Position numbers and translations under genes: made by a program. From the NCBI RefSeq assembly GCF_022605725.1, contig NC_065548.1:46183131-46247130 (forward strand): 64,000 nucleotides of DNA. Direction: 5' to 3'. This DNA comes from Anthonomus grandis grandis (Eukaryota > Arthropoda > Insecta > Coleoptera > Curculionidae). Shown here in pieces: positions 35,924 through 45,281 of this stretch (its first letter is position 1; each line of letters opens with the position of its first letter). The notes under the pieces are model-generated. The model made no database searches. It had not been told where the DNA came from and saw only the letters and a list, made by a program, of their open reading frames with translations.

Positions 35924-36570
35924 AATGGAATCTGACTATCAAGTAGTCCTAAAACTTTGGCCATTATTAACGTTAAATGCTACACGAAGATTTAAATTTA
36001 CAGTTAGCAGCAATTAAGGCTGACGTAATTAAAGAATCAAAAAGGGTTTTAAAGAAAAATATTCCTAGTAGTGAAATAGTCCGAGTTGAAGTCAGGGATT
36101 AACTTATAATACTATATAATCAATTTACAAGCATAGTCAGGGAGTCATGGGAGTCTTTGGATCTTTTGGAGAAAAATATTTGTAGACAACATTTTAATTA
36201 TATTAGGCATAAAATAATAAAATCTTTTCTAGCATTAAAACTGAGGATTATAATACCACAGTCAATTTTTTCAAAAATATATTAACGTCTTAGACAGTGA
36301 AGACGAAAGCGACGACGACGAGGAAACTGAGACTAATATTTTAACAATGGTGACTGCAACAGATTTCTTTAATCTTGCAAGTAAATTAGTTCCCACTCAA
36401 TTTGATGGAACATTTGAAAATTTTCAATCATTTTTAGATTGTTTAGAACTGCTTAAAGCAAATTCAGCAGGTCACGAAAATAATGCCTTAGCTTTCATTA
36501 AAACTCGTTTAACTGGGAAAGCTCGTAGCTTAATAACAAACGAACAATCAATTGACCAAGTCCTTAAACT
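35924..36570 (+). pseudogene. gag-like fragment of the mdg1/412-type element
   Basis: Broken frames beginning MESDYQVVLKLWPLL at 35924 lead to FFNLASKLVPTQFDGTFENFQSFLDCL and AFIKTRLTGKARSLITNEQS (36347-36570), the capsid signature of mdg1/412-type elements. It stops at the junction with MULE sequence. Confidence 0.65.
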
Positions 36571-38372
36571 TACAAGAGCTTTAAAACGAATAGAGACGCC
36601 TTCTAATATGTTGAGTTTCTTTCATTCGTTACCAATTTCTAGAAAAAGGCAAATAGGTGTTCAGCCAACATCTATTTCCAGAAGAAAAAATCGGCCTGGA
36701 CATCGGGAGCAAAAAGGATACAGGCAGGTAGACTTTCAAAATGCGAAAGCGTTGTTGTAAGGAAAAGAAAGAGGAATTTGCAGGAAAATATAAATTTAAA
36801 TAAGCCGAACGCTAGGCCTCATTAGTTTTCACTCCGCTAACGAGACTTCTAGCAGTAATATCTCAAAAAATCTTAATAATAATCTTTTTTTTAATTTAGT
36901 GTTTTGTATCTTTTGTTTTTTGTACTTTGATGCGCGTTACTTCAATAATAAATAATGTACCTAGGTATTGACTTGCTAGTATTTTATTTATTTGCAATGT
37001 CTATATATATATATTATTATCTGCTATTAAGATGCTTGTATATGCTTAACTGTAAGTTGTAGAACGCTGAAAAATCAGAAAAGCAGATTTTGGGCTGTTT
37101 AAGTACCAAAAAAAATAAAAATCAGTTTTTTTGCCGTCAAATAAATTTTTAAACATCCTAAAATTACAAAAACAGCAGAAGAAGCTTATTACACTAGCTG
37201 CTGAAGCGCAGTCATGCCGTTTCAGCTGTATCATGGTAAGGTCTGTATTAACTAAAAAAGCGTTAACGTAAATCCATTGTTTACTGCGCTACAGCAACAG
37301 GGTCAGCTGTACCGTAGTAAGGTTTGGATTTACGCAGCAGTGTTTCCGAGAACGCCTACTATCAAATATTTATCAGCTGTTTTAAAAGTTTAAATTTTTA
37401 TTAGGTACCATATAAGATCTGGCAACCTCTAGTTTTCGTGAATCTCAATATTATTATTACTTGTCAAAAACAGTTGTATAGTGCCTATATATTCTTCATT
37501 ATAAAACAGTTTTATTTTCAAATGAAACATTCTTTAAGGCAGTTATTCGGGATAAAATTCTTATATTATAAATCGCCATGTTTAAATAAGGAATTCTTGT
37601 ATCGCCTATCTCCGCCATTATGAACAATTAAGTTGGAAACATGAAACTAAATTGAAAAAAGTGACTTTATTATTATTTAGAGAATTATATTGTGAAAGGA
37701 TCGTTACATGCTGTAATAAACCATTAAAATCATTAAAAAAAAGAATTTTAAGAAAAAAAATATTATATTTTTTTAAATGTTTACGTGAAACTTAACCAAA
37801 ATTAAAGCGCTTCATTTTTTTGCCAAACACATGCCTACAATCTATCAATAAAATTTGCACCGCATTAAAATTTGTGCAATTCAAACCTTCCAAATGATTT
37901 AATAAAATATGCTATATTATAACTGCCCCGCCATATTTTTACGACCGATATCCGCCCAAATCTCCATTCTAACAACAATGCAATGCACAACTTCTAGATT
38001 TATTCACAATAACACGCTTAAAATATAATTTGGTTCTAATTTTCTGCACTAAAAAATAAAATGCTTTTTTAAGCTGCTAAATGATAAAATGTTTTCATTG
38101 TGTTCGAAAAAACACCATTATAAAAAAATATAATGCATTATACAACCATTTTATAGTAGCTGTATAAACGTACATAAAACAGTCGTATAAGAGTTGTATA
38201 CACTTTTAATAGAACTGTTATACTATCAAACTGTTCTATAAAAATGGGCCCTTTTTGGTTGTATATGGATCATATAATTGTTGTGTAGCACGTTATAGGA
38301 ATTTTAGTATCCTAAAAGATATATCTTATAGTTGTTTATATAGACCTTATAAAACTTAATTTGCTAGTTGGG

Positions 38373-39185
38373 TTATTATTATAGATACAAAATTAAAAAA
38401 GTGCAAACAAATTAATATGGTAATGTGTATAATCAAAAAGTATGTTTAATTACATACTTATATAATCAAGTTGGAACAATATAATGTATATTTATGGATA
38501 CAATATCTATATTATCTATAATATGTATATTATGTAGACGTACTCTACAGTACCAATCCTTTAAGTACTGTTATGTAGATGTCCTTAATTCACATTTTTT
38601 ATTGGATTTTAGTGACTGATTGTGATAGAATATTATTTACTCTAAATGAAGATTATTAAAAAAAACCCTAAAATTTAATTAAAATTAAATTTGCAATAAA
38701 TAATAATATCTTTATTTAGCAAAAAACTACATTCAATAAAAACATAAATGAAAAACAATGTAAAAGTGTAAGTTGGCCATAATTGTATCAGGACACTTCG
38801 GTTTGTCCAAGGATGGTCTTGGTAATCCAGAAACAGCATCCCGGTTCCAGAACTATCCTGTCAGAGGTAGACCATAAATTAAAGCTAGACTCAACCTAAA
38901 CATTATTTCCTTGAACCACTTATTAAAAGCACAGTTAATTGACGTTGCCTTGCCTTATAATAATAAAAATAATGTCGACTCAGGTTGATCAAGTCGGTTT
39001 GGTTTCAAGCAGCCGATGACACACATTTGGAGCTTGGTTGACCTTGCTGACCAGACACATTGGTCCCCGCCCCCGTGTAACACTTAGAAACGCTTCGGTA
39101 GTCCAGGAAGCTGTAACCAGTATCCCGGTTGGCCCAAAAATACCCAGTCAACAGATAAAGCCACAATCAAGATGATGATTGAAAC
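38373..39185. other. No gene; weak internal duplication
   Basis: No coding frame is supported. Two related passages (38798-38870 and 39093-39170) share CTTCGGT...GTCCA, CCAGAAACAGCATCCCGGTT / CCAGTATCCCGGTT and TCAACAG/TCAGAGG. They may be remnants of a tandem or terminal repeat. Confidence 0.4.
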
Positions 39186-40637
39186 CAGGGCCGTATCTAG
39201 GGGTGGGTTTTGGGGGTTCAAACCCCCCCCCCCCCGAAAATCTTATAACGTAAAATAAAATTGAAACGACTGGTAACTATTTTTTTTAATTTACTTTTTA
39301 AAGTTTTAAAGGTGTTCAGGCTACAATTAGAGAAAAATATCCAGCAGCAATATATGTGCACTGTAGTGCTCATTCTTTAAATTTAGCTCTTGCCCATTCC
39401 TGTAAGGTTCAGAGTATCAGAAATTGTATTGGAACAATAAAATCTATGGCAAATTTTATAAAAATATCAGCTATGCGCACTGAGTTATTAAAAAATAAAA
39501 TTAAATAACATGTTCCAAATAGTAAATGGACTAAGTTAACATCCATGTGTGAAACTCGGTGGGTGGAAAATCATGATGGACTAATTAGGTTTACTGAAGT
39601 TTTAAAACCCATTATTGAAACATTAGAAGAACTAAAACAAGTAAGAGACATCGAAACTTCTTCAAAAGCTTTGCAGTTCCTTCGAGCTATTGTGACCAGT
39701 GAGTTTATCAGTATGTTAAGAGCGTCCACTTTATTTGCTTTTTCTCCAGACTGTGGATTTTGATCTATTTAGCGCTGTTGAGCATGTGAATACTGTTATT
39801 AGTCAGGTCAGGAATATGAGACTGAATATGAGAGCTATTATAAAGTCTATAGATGATGAAGAATGCATAAAAATACCTAGAATAGTTTCACGACAGCAGA
39901 ATCGTTCTAATGCCATGGTAGCTACTGCAGCGGAATATTTTCGAATCACAGTTGCAATTCCTTTTTTTGATCAATTTATAGAAGAACTGATGAAAATCTG
40001 CAAGATTTGCAAATCACGAAAAATCACTTTCATTGTTATATTGTCTAGTACCAAATATGTGCGAAGCACACATAGTAAAAATGGAAAACTTGTTACCATA
40101 TGAGGAATTTTTGGACCTAGATACGTTATCTGCAGAACTACAGTTGTGGAAACAAAAATGGTTTAAGCTGCCTCAAGCAGAAAGGCCAAAAAATGCTCTT
40201 GATGCATTATCAGCATGTAATCCATCTTTGTTTCCCAATATTCATACTCTGTTGCAAATTCTGGCTACGTTACCTGTATCTACAGCCTCATCAGAACGAT
40301 CATTTTCATCGCTAAGGCGTTTAAAAGACTATTTGCGTAATTCAACTGGTCAGGAGCGGCTAACAGGACTATTGCCCTTTTAAGCGTGCATAGAAATATT
40401 ATAATTGATACCGCAGAGATCTTAAATCATTTTGCGAGGGAAAAGCAAAGAAATATTCAGTTGTTATTATAATTACTATTTTTAAAATTTTAACGTTGTT
40501 AAATGTGTTTTTTAGTTTAAACTGGTATCTTCTTTTAGTAAAATCTATTTATAAATTAAAGTTTTTTTTATCCCTAATATCTCAAATGCCACTGGCCTAA
40601 CCCCCCCCCCCAAAATTTTGGTCTAGATACGGCTCTG
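39186..40637 (+). mobile_element. hAT element, internally deleted (1,452 bp)
   Basis: TIRs CAGGGCCGTATCTAG (39186-39200) and CTAGATACGGCTCTG (40623-40637) match in inverted orientation with one or two mismatches. The 8-bp TSD is ATTGAAAC (39178-39185) versus ATTGGAAC (40638-40645). Poly-C runs of 11-13 bases lie near both ends (about 39225 and 40603). It carries only the C-terminal half of a transposase, so it is non-autonomous. Confidence 0.88.
39303..40472 (+). pseudogene. hAT transposase, catalytic/C-terminal part
   Basis: Words in order: GVQATIREKYPAAIYVHCSAHSLNLAL, MCETRWVENHDGLIRF (the hAT CxxH/W-type block) and, after several frame changes, LATLPVSTASSERSFSSLRR, the hAT C-terminal dimerisation motif, ending at TAA 40470-40472. 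The BED finger and the first catalytic Asp region are deleted. An opal/ochre-rich break lies at 39507 and a frameshift near 40370. Confidence 0.85.
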
Positions 40638-40721
40638 ATTGGAACGGAAACAATGCACACTATAGTAAAACTAAATAAACTACATAATTATTAAAATAAC
40701 ATAATAAACACAATATTATTT

Positions 40722-41195
40722 ATTTATGATAGATTCTCTCAAGAGCCCTCTGAACTGATTCAAAGTAATACAATTTTTGATGCTAGTAGGCAAGTTATTA
40801 AATAGAATTAAACCTTTGTATAGAACTGAATTATGCATTTGGGTTGTGTTACATCTGTTGACCAGCATGAAGTCTATACGATTTCTCGTATTATAGTTAT
40901 GTATATCTCCAAGAACACTTAATTTATTACAAATATAATCGGAGAGCATCTGATGTTTTAATTTAAAAATAAACAAATAAACGTTATACAAAATTCTTTG
41001 ATGTACAGACAACATATGTAAGACACCCAACATAGAGACAACAGGCGTGTAACGATTACAATTTAGAATCAGTCTCATAGCTCTATTTTGAATTCTTTCC
41101 AGTTGGTCAATTCTATACTGTGGCAAGTTAAACAATAATGTTGAACAGAACTGTAAATAAAGAAGAGCAATAGCGTTGTAAAGTTTAATTTTGTG
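40722..41195 (-). pseudogene. Non-LTR element 2: RT C-terminus and 3' tail
   Basis: Minus-strand frame from the mariner junction: KLYNAIALLYLQFCSTLLF, then LERIQNRAMRLILNCNRYTPV and the tail ILFNNLPTSIKN...NQFRGLL ending at 40716. The 3' end is a TAAATAAAT-like tail near 40722. It continues upstream at 44365. Confidence 0.85.
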
Positions 41196-41197
41196 TA

Positions 41198-41827
41198 CCG
41201 GGTGTCCAAATAAGAGAGGACGCCGGCTGTATCTCGGAAACTATTTATCGCACAGCGCTGAAAAAAAAAATTCTTGAGAAAAGTGGCCAAAAAAAAGGGC
41301 TGGAAAATATTTACGAGTTCCTAAGACTACCACAAGAGAGCGTAACTGCACAGTAATTTCAAATAAATTCAAATTTCGTCTAAAATAGCCAGTATTAGGT
41401 ACCATTTTGAAAACATCAGAATAATCTTTATTAATTTTGCCTTAATTTGGCTAAAGAATTTTCTTCATATCTCCAATGAGAAGGGTGGGGAAAGATCATA
41501 AATAATGCAACTTTTTAATCGCCCTGTACTCAGATTCCTTATTAAAAGTAATTCAAGTGGGTACTCGTTTAAAAGGAAATTCAAACGGCTTTCAAAATAT
41601 GCACCTGTCAATGTCACTTTGTTTTCAGTGAAGTCGTCAGAGAGCGTTGTTTAACAGAGACTGGGTTATTAGAGATTTTCTCTAAAAAGTTAAATGCAAT
41701 GATATGATTTTTTCACTGCGGTTTCGAAGACTTAAAACATACTAACAAACCAGTGAAAACCGCGTTTCGATATCTCCATTTGTTTTCGAGTAATTTTAAA
41801 ATAACCTATTTTTTAAATTTTAAATAT
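41198..41827 (+). repeat. Left long TIR of the mariner element
   Basis: About 630 bp, closely matched in inverted orientation by 43751-44364, including blocks such as TACAGCCGGCGTCC / GACGCCGGCTGTA near the end and AACCAGTGAAAACCGCG deep inside. Confidence 0.9.
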
Positions 41828-42137
41828 TATTAGCAATATTAGGGCGGTCTTTGTGACAGAATATTATCAAAAATTACTGAAAATTATTTGAAAGCTCATA
41901 ATCATATTTCCACTTGAAATCATAATTGGCAATCGAGAATCTCTGAATATGATTTATTAGAGTATTATTTATTAATTCTATTTCAATATTACTATTATAT
42001 CAACAGGCCTATGGAATTATAAACAGAAACAAAGGATTGAAAAATGTCATTTAAAATTACTTAAATTGACAGTTGTCAGTTTTAAGTTATTTCTTATGTG
42101 TAAGTGTTTTTTTTACTACAAATTAATAAGTTTAAAA

Positions 42138-43284
42138 ATGAAAATTCCAAATGAAGTAGCCTATAATATGCTAGCAGTTTATTTCGAATGCAATCATAAC
42201 TCAACGGTTGCCTCTCGAATATATGCTATGCGGTATCCAGAACAGAGATATTATACGAAAAGGACATTTGCAAGATTAGCTTCTCGGTTGCGAGAGAATG
42301 GCAGTATCCATTTACCTCTTCACAGAAGACGTCGCTCTGGACGATCTGAAGAAAATATTGTTAATGTGCTTGCTTATATTGGATTATACCCTCACATAGG
42401 AATAAGGCAAACTTCATTGGATTTGGGCATTACGAAATCAACTGTGCATAACATTTTAAGAGACCACAGGCTTGTTAAAAAGTTGATAATTAAATTTGAC
42501 TATTACTAGAATATTTTTATTTTTTACCTAATTTGAATGTTATTTTAGGTTGCACCCATATCATATGGCACTATATCAGGAATTAACAGGAATCGATTTT
42601 GATAGACGACTTGATTATTGTAACTGGTTTAGCAATATGATGGAAGAAGATCCCCAGTTTGTCTCAAACATTCTATGGACAGACGAGGCAACTTTCATTA
42701 GTGTTGGTAGTGTAAATTTACACAATATGCACTATTGGGCTCCCACAAATCCCCACTGGATGAGAGAAATGCAGTATCAGGGTCGGTGGTCTGTTAATGT
42801 CTGGTGTGGGATAATAGGGGGAAGAATTATTGGTCCATACATTTTTGAAGAGGTCCTCAATGGACACACCTATTTAGATTTTTTACAAGATCAGTTGCCT
42901 GTACTGCTTGAAGACATCGCAATTCAAACCCGTGCAAGGATGTTTTTACAGCACGATGGATTTCCCGCGCATTTTGCTATAAATGTGAGAAATTTTTTAA
43001 ATTTAAGGTTTTCTCATAGGTAGATTGGTCGAGGAAGTATATTTCCTTGGCCCCCGCGATCTCCTGATCTGACTTGCCTAGATTTTTATTTGTGGGGCAG
43101 ACTAAAGGATATCGTTTACCAAACCAGACCTACAACACGAGATGATATGATAGCCAGGATCAGAAATGCGGTAACAAGCATATCAGTTGCCGAAGTGGAG
43201 GCTGCAGTTCATGTTACTTATCGAAAAGTACGCGACTGTATTAGTAACGATGGTGGACACTTCGAACATCTTGAAAGAAATTGA
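42138..43284 (+). pseudogene. Mariner transposase (359 codons, one intron, one nonsense codon)
   Basis: Exons 42138-42481 and 42549-43284. The 67-bp intron (GTTGAT...TTTTAG) restores LVKKLHPYHMA, normal for this family. The N-terminal helix-turn-helix region (KRTFARLASRLRENGSI, RQTSLDLGITKSTVHNILR) is followed by the catalytic core with Asp in WTDEATF, Asp in QHDGFPAHF and Asp in SPDLTCLDFYLWG. The only lesion is TAG at 43021-43023 in place of the Trp of WIGRG. The start at 42138 was chosen because homology begins there; the frame is open to 42066. The rest is intact, so it is a recently inactivated gene. Confidence 0.9.
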
Positions 43285-43750
43285 TTTAGTTATATGTTTT
43301 ATGTTTATTTATTTTATATTTAGTATTAATTTGCGCTATTTGTTATAATTGTTTAGTCAGAAGGATTTTGAAGATTGAATAAGAGGTAAACGGATACTGC
43401 CATTTTCTGCTAACCGAGTAGCTAATCTTGCAAATGTCTTTTTCGTATAATGTCTCTGTTCTGGATACCGCATAGCATATATATTATTTTAGAGGCATCC
43501 GTTGAGTTCTGATTGCATTTGAAATAAACTGTTATCAAGTCGGGGGAGTTTAATTTTTGTAACGTTTTTTTTTAGATTGATTGGCGTTGCCATTCGCCTA
43601 AAACGCCTAATAGGCCATTTACCGTGAATCACCCTGTATATTAATGCGACTCAAAATATGTAAAAACGCTGAGACAAACTTATTCCGACTTATCTAATTT
43701 ATTAATTCCTGCTAATTCTGAATCATTTGTTAAATTAATTATAGGTACTT

Positions 43751-44364
43751 ATATTTAAAATTTGAAAAATAGGTTATTTTAAAATTACTCGAAAACAAAT
43801 AGAGATATCGAAACGCGGTTTTCACTGGTTTGTTAGTATGTTTTAAGTCTTCGAAACCGCGGTGAAAAAATCATATCATTGCATTTAATTTTTTAGAGAA
43901 AATCTCTAATAACCCAGTCTCTGTTAAACAACGCTTTCTGACGACTTCACTGAAAACAAAGTGACATTGACAGGTGCATATTTTGAAAGCCGTTTGAATT
44001 TCCTTTTAAACGAGTACTCACTTGAATTACTTTTAATAAGGAACCTGAATACAGGGCGATTAAAAAGTTGCATTATTTATGATCTTCCCCCACCCTTCTC
44101 ATTGGAGATATGAAAAAAATTCTTTAGCCAAATTAAAGCAAAATTAATAAAGATTATTCTGATGTTTTCAAAATGGTACCTAATACTGGCTATTTTAGAC
44201 GAAATTTGAATTTTTTGAAATTACTTTACAGTTACGCCCTCTTGTGGTAGTCTTTTTAAGGTTAATCTTCTTTGGCCACTTTTCTTAAGAAATTTTTTTT
44301 TCAGCGCTGTGCGATTAATAGTTTCCGAGATACAGCCGGCGTCCATTCTTATTTGGACACCCGG
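43751..44364 (-). repeat. Right long TIR of the mariner element
   Basis: Inverted partner of 41198-41827; see that entry. Confidence 0.9.
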
Positions 44365-44366
44365 TA

Positions 44367-45277
44367 CATTGACAATTTTTTTCCAATTCTTGTGATAAAT
44401 CCAACTTTTTTTGAAAATTTTCTCATTACATAATCTGCATGAGCATGGAAATGCAGATTGGCATCAAAAATTGTTCCTAAATATTTAATTTCTTTGGCAT
44501 ACAAAATACGTTCCCCATTCACAGAAATCTGTATATTGCCTATGTCTATAGAACTTAATCTAGATCGCTTGCCAAATATGCAAAACTTGGATTTACTTTC
44601 ATTTAAACTTAGTTTATTTCTACAAAGCCAGAGGAATAAATTATTGAGTTCAACGTTCATGACCTGTTGCAGTTGATGAATGTCTTTACCTACCACATAT
44701 AACATTGTATCGTCCGCAAACAACACCACATTACACCTCCGCACTACCTGCACCATATCGTTGACATACAATAAAAATAGCAAGGGGCTCAAGACCGTTC
44801 CCTGCGGCACACCATGCTTTACATTAAGACTTTCAGATGAACTATTTTTGTACATGACTCGGGGAACTATACCACTTAGATAAGATTAAAACCACTTCAA
44901 TACATTATGTTTAAGACCTAACCGTTCTAATTGCCTAATTAACATTTCTCTACTCACGGTTTCAAACGCTCTCTTAAAATCCAAAAACACAGCAAGTACT
45001 AGATTATCAGAGTCAAGGGCCCTGAGAAAATTATCAACTATATTAATAATGACAGACTCACATGAATGATTCTCACGGAACCCCGACTGATTAGGTACAA
45101 CTATTTTATTTATATTACAATATTCGAGTAGATGTTCCTTAACACATACTTCAAGGAGCTTCTCATAAATAGGTACGGTGTTAATTGGCCGAAATTCATT
45201 ACACAATTTAGTGTTTTGCACGTTTGGAACAGGAACAACAGTAGAAAGTTTTCAGGCTTGCGGAAAAACCCTAGTAC
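44367..45277 (-). pseudogene. Non-LTR element 2: reverse transcriptase core
   Basis: Minus strand from the piggyBac junction: VVPVPNVQNTKLCNEFRPIN, NQSGFRENHSCESVI and AVFLDFKRAFETV (45221-44886), one stop at 44886, then KHGVPQGTVLSPLLFLLYVNDM, the active-site box VLFADDTMLY, WLCRNKLSLNESKSK and KYLGTIFDANLHFHAH (44855-44367). The FADD box is intact. It is split by piggyBac 2 (45282-47999) on one side and by the mariner on the other. Confidence 0.88.
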
Positions 45278-45281
45278 TTAA

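Larger units (their letters stand above)
35185..36570 (+). mobile_element. 5' fragment of an LTR retrotransposon (mdg1/412-like)
   Basis: A primer-site-like TGGCGACCCTGCCAGAC at 35325 follows a sequence ending TTATTTCACA (probable 5' LTR, TGTATT... to ...CACA, about 35183-35326). Downstream are a small ORF and a gag-like region that ends abruptly near 36570, where MULE coding sequence resumes. No pol and no 3' LTR are present, so this is a deletion remnant. Confidence 0.6.
32628..36825 (+). pseudogene. MULE transposase, three exons plus displaced C-terminus
   Basis: Exons 32628-33041, 33753-33997 and 34051-35038 have matching phases and GT/AG introns (711 and 53 bp; the first holds a 108-bp MITE). 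One nonsense codon (TAG 32781-32783) breaks exon 1. The N-terminus has a FLYWCH/WRKY-like Cys/His pattern (FKCHHSS ... DCNATIDI). The catalytic domain has Asp in DSSGSCDQTN, Asp in IMTDDSLAE, the FHVLQAFWRWLW motif and Glu in NFAEASIRI. The C-terminal tail (RKRQIGVQPTSISRRK ... NKPNARPH) reappears at about 36570-36825, after the LTR-element fragment at 35185-36570. The family's SWIM finger is not readable between. Confidence 0.82.
32190..37356 (+). mobile_element. Mutator-like (MULE) DNA transposon, 5,167 bp
   Basis: Terminal inverted repeats of about 165 bp begin GGCGTTTTCGGAAACACTG (32190) and GGCGTTCTCGGAAACACTG (rightmost base 37356) and share ATCCAAACCTTACTACGGTACAGC-type blocks (split here: AAACCTYACTACGGTACAGC). 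The left copy is interrupted by a ~98-bp MITE. Flanks TACTATTAC / TACTATCAA suggest a decayed 9-bp TSD. It encodes a spliced MULE transposase (32628-36825) that is itself interrupted by an LTR-element fragment. Confidence 0.8.
29969..38372 (+). mobile_element. CMC/CACTA-like DNA element, split by a MULE
   Basis: CCCAACTAGCAAA at 29969-29981 is matched in inverted orientation by the sequence ending at 38372; flanking TT on both sides is a possible 2-bp TSD. Both subterminal regions (about 30020-30480 and 38090-38360) are packed with short motifs such as GTATAAGAGTT and TATAAAA/TTATAA, as in CACTA-type elements. It encodes a transposon protein at 30553-31371. A 5.2-kb MULE occupies 32190-37356. 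Superfamily assignment is tentative. Confidence 0.6.
41198..44364 (+). mobile_element. Mariner-type element with ~0.6-kb terminal inverted repeats (3,167 bp)
   Basis: Starts CCGGGTGTCCAAATAAGA (41198), ends with the inverted copy at 44364 and is flanked by TA (41196-41197 and 44365-44366). The inverted similarity runs inward for 41198-41827 against 43751-44364, with small indels. The transposase lies between (42138-43284). The insertion splits the RT gene of non-LTR element 2, and the frame flanks rejoin across it. Confidence 0.93.
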
